Assembly (NCBI RefSeq): GCF_030436115.1 | Contig: NZ_CP129407.1 | Span: 124,001 to 188,000 of the forward strand | DNA from: Borrelia sp. P9F1 | GTDB lineage: Bacteria > Spirochaetota > Spirochaetia > Borreliales > Borreliaceae | DNA length: 64,000 bases | Direction of reading: 5' to 3' | Part shown: one piece after another, positions 9,668 through 18,173 of the stretch | Layout of the letters: each line of letters opens with the position of its first letter | Numbering within the stretch: position 1 is the first letter of the stretch | Made by a program: the position numbers and the translations under genes | The notes under the pieces: model-generated | What the model was told of the DNA's origin: nothing | The model's input: only the letters and a program-made list of their open reading frames with translations | Databases searched by the model: none

Positions 9668-11545
9668 ATGCATAAAAATTTCACCAATAAGTTGAGATTA
9701 AATATAGTTCTTATGGTCTTCTTAATAATCACATTATTATCGATTTACAAGTACTTTGTTCTGATGTCTTTTAAAAATACAATCTATTTCCCTAATAATA
9801 TAGACTTTACTTCAAAAAGAGGAAACATCTATGATAGAAATGGCAAAGTAATGGCTTTCTCCTCACAATCATATTCGGTTGGTACAGATACAAATAAAAT
9901 AAAAGATATTGTAAATATGTCAGAAACCCTTGGAGCAATTCTTAAGATTGAACCCGAAATGCTTAAGAAAGAATTATCAGAGAAAAAAGGCTTCATATAC
10001 ATAAAAAGAAAAGTTCCAAGAGAAGAATCTGATTTGATTAAAAGAATTCAATCAGAGGGAAGATTAAAAGAAATCACTCTTTATCCTAATCATACAAGAA
10101 TTTATCCTTTCAGAGGTCTAGCAAGTAACATTACAGGATTTGTAGGTACTGACAATATTGGGCTTAACGGGATTGAATTATCTTTAAATAGCACACTAAA
10201 TCAAGACCTAACCAAACAACAATCCATAAACGAACACCTGACTACAAACAACATATACCTAACAATAGACATAGACCTACAAAGGAGTGTAAATCAAATA
10301 ACTAAGAAATACTTTAAAGAAAATAATCCTGAAAGTATGCTTGCTATTATAATGGACGCCAAGAACGGAGATATTCTGTCCATGCTTCAATTTCCACAAT
10401 ATGATGCTAACTATTATTCAAAATACCCCAAAGATATATGGAATAATTTTGCCACTTCCTTGACTTATGAACCTGGCAGTATTAACAAGATTTTCACAGT
10501 TGCAATTATATTGGACAGTGGTCGCCTAAATCTAAATGAAAAATTTTTAGATAACGGCATATATCAAAAAAAATTTAAATCTGGAGAAATAATTACAATA
10601 AAAACCTTAAATCCTCCTTATGATTACATTGATTCTAGTGGGATTTTAATCCATTCATCGAATGTGGGAATAGCCCACATTACAGATAAAGTAAGTAATG
10701 AGTATTTTTATGCAAAACTCCTTGATTTCGGTTTTGGAGAGAAAGTCGGATTCCCTTTTCCTGGAGAGACAAAAGGACTGCTAAAGCATCACTCCAAATG
10801 GTCAGGAAGAAGTAAACCCACAATCGGATTCGGACAAGAAATAGGAGTATCAGCCATTCAAATTCTGCAAGCTGCTAGCGTACTAAGCAACAACGGAATT
10901 ATGATAAAGCCAAAGATCATAAAAAAAATCAGTAATGAAATGGAAAATACAATTCAAGAATTTCAAAAAGAAGAAATCAGAAAAGTAATATCTAGCAGTA
11001 CAGCACAAGGAGTTTTAAAAATGATGAGAGAAGTTGTAAACAAGGGCGGGATACCAAAACTTAAGATAAAAAATATAAATATCTCAGCAAAAAGCGGAAC
11101 CTCACAAGTCATTGACAAAGCCACAGGGAAATATTCAGAAGAAGACTATACATCATCGATATTAGTCATATATCCCACAGAAGACCCACAATACATCATA
11201 TACATTGTATACAGATACCCTAAAAAAATAATATACGGAACAAGAATCGCCGCCCCAATGGCAAAAGAAATAATAGAACTAATTGAGTATCGCACTAATA
11301 TAGACAAATACAACAAAATCAAACTACCCTCAAAAATTAACCTGCCAAAGCCCGCAATAGAACATGATAAGGCAAAACACATACCAAATCTCACAGGAAT
11401 TTCTAAAAGGGACTTAATGAAAATATTGAAAACTTACACGAACACAAAAATAAAGATAGAAGGAAACGGATTTGTATACAAGCAATCCCCCCCCCCTAAC
11501 ACAAAAATAAAAGACATAGACACCCTTGAAATAAACCTCAGGTAA
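9668..11545 (+). CDS. Class B penicillin-binding protein with C-terminal PASTA domain
   Basis: 625 residues, a peptidoglycan transpeptidase of the FtsI/PBP2 type. One N-terminal membrane anchor (residues ~10-33) precedes a dimerisation domain (TSKRGNIYDRNGKVMAFSSQ, the class B signature). The active-site motifs are SxxK in EPGSINKIF, SxN in SSNVG, and KSGTS in ISAKSGTSQV. A PASTA module follows at about 570-625 (HIPNLTGISKRDLMKILK). It would cross-link septal or sidewall murein outside the inner membrane. AAGGAG at 9646 is rather far (16 bases) from the ATG at 9668. A C10 run at 11487-11496 near the 3' end encodes the PPP in the PASTA domain. Its stop is one base from the convergent acyl-CoA ligase stop. 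Whether it is ftsI or mrdA is not decided here. Confidence 0.93.
   Translation: MHKNFTNKLRLNIVLMVFLIITLLSIYKYFVLMSFKNTIYFPNNIDFTSKRGNIYDRNGKVMAFSSQSYSVGTDTNKIKDIVNMSETLGAILKIEPEMLKKELSEKKGFIYIKRKVPREESDLIKRIQSEGRLKEITLYPNHTRIYPFRGLASNITGFVGTDNIGLNGIELSLNSTLNQDLTKQQSINEHLTTNNIYLTIDIDLQRSVNQITKKYFKENNPESMLAIIMDAKNGDILSMLQFPQYDANYYSKYPKDIWNNFATSLTYEPGSINKIFTVAIILDSGRLNLNEKFLDNGIYQKKFKSGEIITIKTLNPPYDYIDSSGILIHSSNVGIAHITDKVSNEYFYAKLLDFGFGEKVGFPFPGETKGLLKHHSKWSGRSKPTIGFGQEIGVSAIQILQAASVLSNNGIMIKPKIIKKISNEMENTIQEFQKEEIRKVISSSTAQGVLKMMREVVNKGGIPKLKIKNINISAKSGTSQVIDKATGKYSEEDYTSSILVIYPTEDPQYIIYIVYRYPKKIIYGTRIAAPMAKEIIELIEYRTNIDKYNKIKLPSKINLPKPAIEHDKAKHIPNLTGISKRDLMKILKTYTNTKIKIEGNGFVYKQSPPPNTKIKDIDTLEINLR
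11487..11496. repeat. C10 homopolymer at the 3' end of the PBP gene
   Basis: Ten consecutive C in the plus-strand coding sequence, read as Ser-Pro-Pro-Pro. Length change would alter only the last ~16 residues of the PASTA domain. Confidence 0.9.
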
Positions 11546-11546
11546 A

Positions 11547-13439
11547 TTAAGAAAACAAATTCTTTATTTCATTTCTATAAAAACTTAAAATATAGTTGCG
11601 CTTAATATCCATCTTGATTGACATCTCCTTTCCCACCTCAAACGGCTTTTCCAAAAGAGTAAATTTTAATATCTGCTCAAAGGGCTTAAACCCATTGGCT
11701 CTGTTGATAAGTTTTCTTATCTCGTCGTTAATAGCCTTGAGAACTACATTATTAGCAATAATCTGACGTCTATTATCAAGATCAAGAATCTTCTGTCCCA
11801 TGTTTTCTAAATACTTATTTATCTCTTCAAAATTAGGAAGAATTAATGCTCCCAAGAATTTTTGATCCTGCCCGACCACAACAGCCTTTTCTATTAATAA
11901 AGACTCTTCAAGCTTGACTTCAATGGGCGCAGGTTCAATATTCTCCCCATTATTTAGAACAATAGTGTCCTTTTCTCTCCCAACAACCTGAACAACATCA
12001 TCCTTCGATAACTTAACAATATCCCCCGTATTTAAAAATCCATCAGACCCAATAACCTGCCTTGTAGCCGTCTCATCTTGGTAATACCCAAGCATGACCT
12101 GAGGTCCCTTAACAAACAAAACACCCTTCCCAGGTTTCTTAAGCTTATTACCATCCTCATCTCTAATCTCAGCAATAGTCCCAGGTAGTATCCTACCACA
12201 AGTTCCAAGTATCGTCCTTCCCTGTTCATTAGAAGCAACACCAGGAGCTGCCTCCGTTAAGCCATAAGCATTAGCAAGCTCAATCCCAATTGAATTAAAA
12301 AATCTGACAACAGACAAAGCCATACTGCCACCACCGGTAATACCTACAACAAAATTGTTGCCTAAAACTCTCCTTATTTTATTAAATATCACTAAATCAC
12401 CCAAAGCCCTAAGAGGAAACAATGTAACTAAACCCAACACCCCCACCACCTTTTTTACAGGCATTAACAAATCAAATCCATTATCAGGATATAGCCCCCT
12501 AGTTATCCGATAAAAAACATCATTCAAACAGGCAACACCAACAAAAAACTTAAACAACAACCTAGCTAAGAATGACTTCTTTGCCACCTCTTTGTAAATA
12601 TTTTGCCTTATAGCAATCCAAAGCCTAGGCACAGCAGCAATATAATGAGGGTTAATACTTTTAATATCATCAAGCATATTTCTTGGCACAATACTTGAAA
12701 ATAAACAAACCATACCCTTAAGAAAAATATTGTAAGAAAATGACCTCTGAAACGAATGCCAAATCGGCAAGATACACATAAATATCTGACCTTCGCTAGT
12801 ATTAGCCATCCGACCAAAGCTGGACACCTGATAAAGAAGATTAGAATGCGAAAGCACCACCCCTTTAGGACTTCCCGTAGTACCAGAAGTGTATATTATA
12901 GTGGCCACATCGTGGCCATTAACACCGTTTAAAGCCTTAATAATCTCATCATCTCTCCTCTCTCTATCCCCAATCGAGACACACTCTCTGTAAGAGTAGA
13001 TCTTAAAGTCATTAAATTTTTCCCTATCCCTATCCGATAAATCATCAATGACAATAATAATGGGCTTTATTTGAAATTTAACCTGAGAAATCAAATTAAG
13101 CAAATTTAGATTTTCAACTATTACTATGCTAGGAACAACAGAATTAATAATCGCCTCTGCTTCAAGAAGAGTGACATCAGCCCCCTTAGGCACATCAACA
13201 GCACCCAAAGACAAAATTGCAAAATCTATAACGGTCCACTCGCTCCTATTTTCGGAACAAATAAACACCTTATCCCGATAACCTAGACCCACCCCCTTCA
13301 AAAACGAAGCAAATCTTAAAACATCATCTCTTAAATCTTTGTAAGTAACCCTCAAATAACCCTTGCCACTCCTACATACTTGAGCGACCCCATCATCACG
13401 CCTACCGGCAACCTCAAAAAATGACCTTACTATTGACAT
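11547..13439 (-). CDS. Long-chain fatty-acid--CoA ligase (AMP-forming)
   Basis: 630-residue ANL-superfamily adenylate-forming enzyme. The P-loop motif is TIIYTSGTTGSPKGV; later motifs include AYGLTEAAPG and GFLNTGDIVKLSKDD, with the VVGREKDTIVLNNGENIEPAP hinge region nearby. It activates fatty acids as acyl-AMP and then acyl-CoA, probably for phospholipid and glycolipid acylation, since Borrelia lacks fatty-acid synthesis and scavenges host acids. It stands alone on its strand behind its own promoter (TTACAA/TATAAT) and convergent with the PBP gene. Corresponds to BB0137 by order (from memory). Confidence 0.93.
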   Translation of the reverse strand: MSIVRSFFEVAGRRDDGVAQVCRSGKGYLRVTYKDLRDDVLRFASFLKGVGLGYRDKVFICSENRSEWTVIDFAILSLGAVDVPKGADVTLLEAEAIINSVVPSIVIVENLNLLNLISQVKFQIKPIIIVIDDLSDRDREKFNDFKIYSYRECVSIGDRERRDDEIIKALNGVNGHDVATIIYTSGTTGSPKGVVLSHSNLLYQVSSFGRMANTSEGQIFMCILPIWHSFQRSFSYNIFLKGMVCLFSSIVPRNMLDDIKSINPHYIAAVPRLWIAIRQNIYKEVAKKSFLARLLFKFFVGVACLNDVFYRITRGLYPDNGFDLLMPVKKVVGVLGLVTLFPLRALGDLVIFNKIRRVLGNNFVVGITGGGSMALSVVRFFNSIGIELANAYGLTEAAPGVASNEQGRTILGTCGRILPGTIAEIRDEDGNKLKKPGKGVLFVKGPQVMLGYYQDETATRQVIGSDGFLNTGDIVKLSKDDVVQVVGREKDTIVLNNGENIEPAPIEVKLEESLLIEKAVVVGQDQKFLGALILPNFEEINKYLENMGQKILDLDNRRQIIANNVVLKAINDEIRKLINRANGFKPFEQILKFTLLEKPFEVGKEMSIKMDIKRNYILSFYRNEIKNLFS

Positions 13440-13451
13440 ACAATCTCACTC

Positions 13452-13466
13452 AACACCCACGGTGTT
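13452..13466 (-). promoter_or_regulatory. Inverted repeat immediately downstream of the acyl-CoA ligase promoter
   Basis: Perfect 6-base arms AACACC and GGTGTT separated by three bases. It lies between the -10 element (13475-13480) and the ATG at 13439, so it would form a hairpin at the very 5' end of the mRNA or serve as a repressor site. Confidence 0.5.
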
Positions 13467-13474
13467 ACGCTCTA

Positions 13475-13504
13475 ATTATACCATCTTAAATCAATAAATT
13501 GTAA
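13475..13504 (-). promoter_or_regulatory. Sigma-70-type promoter of the acyl-CoA ligase gene
   Basis: On the minus strand, TTACAA (13499-13504), an 18-base spacer and TATAAT (13475-13480) with an extended -10 TG one base before it. The predicted start is about 30 bases upstream of the ATG. Confidence 0.6.
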
Positions 13505-13651
13505 ATCCATTCTTCAACAATACCCCCCCCCCACCATAGTATGGTACCACAAAAAACAAATATTACAAATAATTAACGAAAAAACAATAAATTCAACAAG
13601 GCTAGAAGATATTGCTTTTTAGCTCTATGCATGATACAGCGTACTCAAATA
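13505..13651. other. Spacer upstream of the ligase promoter with G10 tract and 13-base palindrome
   Basis: Ten consecutive C on the plus strand (13523-13532) abut the palindrome ACCATAGTATGGT (13533-13545). Both lie 20-40 bases upstream of the ligase -35 element. The rest up to the stop of the PII-like gene at 13652 is AT-rich and without a recognised element. Confidence 0.7.
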
Positions 13652-13945
13652 TCAAACACCCATAACAAAAAATCTAATTCCCTCTGTAGGATATTCCTTA
13701 TCCAAAACTTCCACAATATTTTTTAACCCTTCCATAACAATTAAATCACCAGTATAGACTATAAGAATAAAATTTTCTTCAGGCCAAACTCCATTAGCCT
13801 GTTTTTCGCCCTTTCTTCCTTTCCCGTGAACATTATATATCTTTGAGTAATATATAGACTCACCTAACTCTTTTTCCATCCCATTAATACGCTCATGAAG
13901 ATCGTGTTCTAAAGATAAGTTAGAAATTATTTCTACTCTATACAT
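13652..13945 (-). CDS. PII-like (GlnB-fold) small protein linked to an RND pump
   Basis: 97 residues with no signal peptide. The pattern MYRVEIISNLS at the start, the loop NVHGKGRKGEKQANGVWPEE, then a beta strand (NFILIVYTGD) and a C-terminal strand (TEGIRFFVMGV) fits the ferredoxin-like PII-related proteins often found beside RND efflux permeases. True PII proteins sense 2-oxoglutarate/ATP; this one lacks enough similarity to infer a ligand. It lies downstream of besB by 11 bases on the same strand, so it is likely the last gene of the efflux operon and may modulate the pump. Function is inferred from context and resemblance only. Confidence 0.6.
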   Translation of the reverse strand: MYRVEIISNLSLEHDLHERINGMEKELGESIYYSKIYNVHGKGRKGEKQANGVWPEENFILIVYTGDLIVMEGLKNIVEVLDKEYPTEGIRFFVMGV

Positions 13946-13956
13946 ACAAAATCCTA

Positions 13957-16900
13957 CTAATCATCCTCCTCTTCAACAAAGAAGTTATCAACTTCATCAT
14001 TGTCTTTAACATAATCAACATTTTCTATGTTTTTCTGTGAAGAACTCTTATCGGCCAATTGTAATGACTTTGAAAAGATGAAATTTTTTACAGAGATTTT
14101 AGCAAAAATCTCAAAAACCATAGGAATAAAAAGTAAAGTAAGAAATGTACTAGCTGTCATTCCGCCTATAAAGGTAATAGCAATAGGCTTTACAAGCACA
14201 CCCCCACTCGTATCTGAAAATGCAATGGGAATAAGACCTATGATTGATGTTAAGGCAGACATTAAAACAGGCCTAAACCTAGATCTACCGCCCTCAAGCA
14301 CTGCTTCTTTAAGCTCAAAACCCCTCTTAACTAGTAAATTAATATAATCTATTAAAACAATACCCGTATTAACAACAACTCCAACAAGCATAAGCATACC
14401 AATTCCTGTAAAAACAGAAATGGTTTCTCTTGTTATAAGATGAATAAGCACAACACCCACCACAGTCAGTGGTATTGTAAAAAAAATAATAAATGGCTTT
14501 AAAAGAGATTCAAACTGAGATGCCATTATGCCAAATACAAGCAAAATAGCCATAAAAATTACGACCTTAAATTGTTCCATATTTTTAGTAAATGAGTCAT
14601 ACTCCCCTTTAAAATCAACCAATACACCATCCCTTTGGGGAAATTTATTAGTTACAAAATCTGTCACCTTTGTTGTGATTAAAGCCAAATTTTCACCTGG
14701 AGGAATACCAGCCTTAAGACGAACTACTGGAGATTGATCTTCCCTGAAGATAACTCCAACTCCCTTTGTTTTTTTCAGCTTAGCTACTGAAGAGAGAGGG
14801 ATCTTAACTCCCGATGTATTTTTAATAAATATCTTATCCAAATCTTTTAAATTAGCAATATCACGCCTGTCAAGTCTGAGTAAAATATCGTAATTTAAGC
14901 CGTTCTCCATATATTTACCTGCAGAAATTCCATCAATATTAGCCTTAATCTCTCTAGAAAGATCACTCATACTAATTCCATAAGAATAAACTCTATCTCT
15001 ATCTATATCCACACTAATTTGATTTTCTTCTTCTTTTACATTAAGTCTAATATTTACAAGGTTAGGGAATTCCCTCTTTAAGGCACTGACCAATAAATTT
15101 CCATAATCTCTTGCGGCCTCAAAATCAGCAGCAATAATCCTAATGTCAATAGGAGAGCCTCCAAAAAATCCCCCCCCTCCCGTAGAAGCTTTAGTACTTA
15201 AATAAGGATAAAGCTCTGCAATGCGATCGTAAACTCTATATTGAAGAATTTCCGGGTTCTCAACAATTTTCTCACCTTTCTCCGCCTCAGAAAACAATCT
15301 AACTTGAAAATTCACTTCACTTGAATACACTTGGGTAATGATGCTCTTGTAAACTTTAATTTCATCTTTTATGACTTCTAAAAACTTACCCGCATAAAAT
15401 TTTGAACTTTCCAAATTTATCCTATCCGGAAACTGAAAAGTAAAATTAATGAAAGGAGACCTAATACTGGGCCCAGAAGATACATTTAAAAATAAAAAAG
15501 AAAATAAACTTAAAAAAAAACTAAAAATAATAATGAATGAAAAAATTACTTTGTGAGCCAAAACACACTTTAGCAAGTTAACATAAAAAACTTCTCCAAC
15601 ATGATAAATCCTATAAAATAAATCATCAACCCTCTTAATAAATTTATTTTTAATGGGTTTTTGAAAAGTAGTGTAAAGACCTACGTAGTGAGTCGCAAGA
15701 ACAGGCACTAAAAAAATTGCAACAAATAAAGAAGTTGCTAGAGATATGACGATGGTAAAGGCAAAATCCCTAACCACATCAGCAATAAATCCTAACTCAG
15801 ACCTAAAAACAAGAACGGGAGCAAAAACACAAATTGATGTTAAAGTCGAAGACACAATCGGAAGCATCATTTCTTGAGTTCCAAGTATTGCAGATGGAAT
15901 AATCTTTGTCCCCTTTTGTCTATACTTGTATATATTACATATTACAGAAATAGAGCAATCAACAAGCATACCAACTCCCAAGGCAAGTCCCGAAAGACTT
16001 AACAAGTTAAGCGAAACATTTGCAAAATACATCAAACAAAAGGTAATAATTACAGCCAATGGTATTGAAATTCCAATAATAATCGTTGCCCTAAGACTTC
16101 TTAAGAAGAAAAAAATAATACATATTGCAAGAATTGCTCCATAGTAAGCTGAACCTGTGACAGAAGAAATAGATTCTTTAATAAATTCAGATGTATCCGA
16201 TACAAGATCTAAGGATATATCTCTTGGAAGCAAAAGCTTGATTTTATCAATTTCTGCATTAACTACACTTGAAACTGTAACAGGACTTGCATCGCTATGT
16301 TTCTGCACATTTAACACAATAGAAGGTTTACCATTATAGTAACTGTAAGCCTCTAATTCTTTAAAGGTACTCTTAATTGTTGCAATATCTTTAAGCTTGA
16401 CCTGAACAGGAGAGACACTATCCGTAGAATAGTTATCAGGATTTCTATAAGAAACAACCACATTTTCCAAATCCTTAATTGAAGCAAATCTTGCAGTCAC
16501 TTGTGCAAGGTACTGCAACCCGTTATCTGTTATGTTGCCTACCGACAATTCAAAATTTTGAGAAGAAATTGAGGTTGCTATCTCTGACAAAGTAAGCCCA
16601 TATGACTCCAGTTTGTTTTGAGAAATTTCAATTAAAATATTTTTATCACTCCCGCCTAAAACCTCAACAAAACCAACCCCATTAAGGCTCTCCAATTTAG
16701 ACTTGATAATACTAACCGCATACTTCCTAAGCTCTGAGACAGATCTATCTGAGTAGATAACAAAAGTCAATACTGGTATATCACCCGAACGAAATCTCAT
16801 AATCTTAGGTGAGCTAGCCTCTTTGGGTAAAAGATCTTTTAAAGATTCAAATGCATCTCTTACCTCATTTAAAGCCAAATCCAAGTTAGATCCATGATGA

Positions 16901-17202
16901 AATTTAATAACAATATTGCTTGCCCCCTTAGAAGATGAACTGTCTATTTTCTCTACATTCTTTACAGAAGCAAGACCACTCTCAAGTACACTAGATACTC
17001 TTTCCTCGACTTCTTTCGGAGAAGCTCCCGGATAGGATGTGTAAATAGTAATTACACTATTTTCAACTGCAGGTAGCAAATCTACCTTTAACCTTGTAAA
17101 GGTATAAACACTGACCATAGTTATTAATGAAAACAATATTAACATGGTGATTGGCTTATCAACGACCTTCTTTACTAGCATACCTTTCTCCAATAAAATC
17201 AC
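13957..17202 (-). CDS. besB: RND efflux inner-membrane transporter (AcrB/BesB)
   Basis: 1081 residues, twelve predicted transmembrane helices in the 1+5+1+5 RND layout with two large periplasmic loops. N-terminal VDKPITMLILFSLITMVSVY and the porter motif SYPGASPKEVEERVSS are typical. TM4 reads LALGVGMLVDCSI, keeping one Asp of the proton-relay pair found in AcrB and replacing its neighbour by Cys. The C-terminal tail is very acidic (DNDEVDNFFVEEEDD). It is the proton-driven pump of the tripartite exporter with the adaptor and TolC-like genes upstream; its start overlaps the adaptor's stop by 4 bases. Published work on B. burgdorferi BesABC (from memory) links it to drug tolerance and virulence. 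Confidence 0.93.
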   Translation of the reverse strand: MILLEKGMLVKKVVDKPITMLILFSLITMVSVYTFTRLKVDLLPAVENSVITIYTSYPGASPKEVEERVSSVLESGLASVKNVEKIDSSSSKGASNIVIKFHHGSNLDLALNEVRDAFESLKDLLPKEASSPKIMRFRSGDIPVLTFVIYSDRSVSELRKYAVSIIKSKLESLNGVGFVEVLGGSDKNILIEISQNKLESYGLTLSEIATSISSQNFELSVGNITDNGLQYLAQVTARFASIKDLENVVVSYRNPDNYSTDSVSPVQVKLKDIATIKSTFKELEAYSYYNGKPSIVLNVQKHSDASPVTVSSVVNAEIDKIKLLLPRDISLDLVSDTSEFIKESISSVTGSAYYGAILAICIIFFFLRSLRATIIIGISIPLAVIITFCLMYFANVSLNLLSLSGLALGVGMLVDCSISVICNIYKYRQKGTKIIPSAILGTQEMMLPIVSSTLTSICVFAPVLVFRSELGFIADVVRDFAFTIVISLATSLFVAIFLVPVLATHYVGLYTTFQKPIKNKFIKRVDDLFYRIYHVGEVFYVNLLKCVLAHKVIFSFIIIFSFFLSLFSFLFLNVSSGPSIRSPFINFTFQFPDRINLESSKFYAGKFLEVIKDEIKVYKSIITQVYSSEVNFQVRLFSEAEKGEKIVENPEILQYRVYDRIAELYPYLSTKASTGGGGFFGGSPIDIRIIAADFEAARDYGNLLVSALKREFPNLVNIRLNVKEEENQISVDIDRDRVYSYGISMSDLSREIKANIDGISAGKYMENGLNYDILLRLDRRDIANLKDLDKIFIKNTSGVKIPLSSVAKLKKTKGVGVIFREDQSPVVRLKAGIPPGENLALITTKVTDFVTNKFPQRDGVLVDFKGEYDSFTKNMEQFKVVIFMAILLVFGIMASQFESLLKPFIIFFTIPLTVVGVVLIHLITRETISVFTGIGMLMLVGVVVNTGIVLIDYINLLVKRGFELKEAVLEGGRSRFRPVLMSALTSIIGLIPIAFSDTSGGVLVKPIAITFIGGMTASTFLTLLFIPMVFEIFAKISVKNFIFSKSLQLADKSSSQKNIENVDYVKDNDEVDNFFVEEEDD

Positions 17203-18161
17203 ACATTGTCTTCACTTGCAAGCCCATCTCTAATCTCTGATATATTCACATAAGCTCCATCGGAAAGAGCCGACATACCTTCAACCACAATCAAATCATC
17301 CTCGTTAATTCCATCCCTAATAGACACAATATCATCTACTTCAAATCCTATTAGAGGGTATAGCATCTGAACTGTTTTAGTATCATCGCTTATCCTGAAT
17401 ACGAAACGCCTACCGTCTCGTTCTACAACAGCACTGCTTGGAATTTTTATTACATTACTTAAGTGATTAGTGACAATTTTTACTTTTGCAAACATCCCAA
17501 CAATCATTTTTTTTGTATTCTTCCCCACAGGATCAAGGTATACTTCAGCTGCACGACTCTTAATATCAAGCACAGGAGACACTTCTGAAATTCTTGCTCC
17601 AAATTTTTCACTAGGATAAGATTCAATCTCAATAACTGCATTATTACCAGGCTTAACATCTAGAATATATCTCTCAGACACATAAGCCCTAATTTGGGTC
17701 GTATCTATTCTACCTATTAAAGCAATACTTGTTTGGGGTCCAACTGTTTCACCAATTTTACGATTAACGGTTAAAACATACCCAGAAATCGGAGCCTTTA
17801 CAGGGCTTTTTAAATAAAGAGCCCCTGGCTTTGACGGATCAAGAGTTGCAATTACTTGCCCTTTCTTCACATAAGTCCCAAGTCTTACATTAAGGGTCAT
17901 TATTTTACCTGCAGTATCTGGAAACACATCCGCCTTAACCTTGGTATCTACATCGCCATTCAAAGCGATATAATCACTTAAAGCCCCCTTCCTAGCTTTC
18001 ATGACAATCACTGGAAATTTATAAGGCTCATCAACACCCTCCCCTATCATCCCCTCTTGCACTTCTTTCTCAGTGCTCCTATTACATGAACAAAAAAACA
18101 ACATACTTAAACAAAATAAACAGCACCTAACACTAAACATAATATTCAGAATTAAATTCAT
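17199..18161 (-). CDS. besA: RND periplasmic adaptor lipoprotein (BesA-like)
   Basis: 320 residues. The N-terminus has a hydrophobic stretch ending in LFFCSC, a spirochaetal lipobox, so the adaptor is probably lipidated on the inner membrane. The middle has the membrane-fusion-protein biotinyl/lipoyl-like fold (GKIMTLNVRLGTYVKKGQVI; APISGYVLTVNRKIGETVGP) and a beta-barrel/MPD region (VVERDGRRFVFRISDD). It bridges the RND pump to the TolC channel. A start at ATG 18140 (MFSVRCCLFC) is equally possible. Lies between besC and besB in a single transcription unit. Confidence 0.9.
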   Translation of the reverse strand: MNLILNIMFSVRCCLFCLSMLFFCSCNRSTEKEVQEGMIGEGVDEPYKFPVIVMKARKGALSDYIALNGDVDTKVKADVFPDTAGKIMTLNVRLGTYVKKGQVIATLDPSKPGALYLKSPVKAPISGYVLTVNRKIGETVGPQTSIALIGRIDTTQIRAYVSERYILDVKPGNNAVIEIESYPSEKFGARISEVSPVLDIKSRAAEVYLDPVGKNTKKMIVGMFAKVKIVTNHLSNVIKIPSSAVVERDGRRFVFRISDDTKTVQMLYPLIGFEVDDIVSIRDGINEDDLIVVEGMSALSDGAYVNISEIRDGLASEDNV

Positions 18162-18173
18162 AAAATATCCCTA

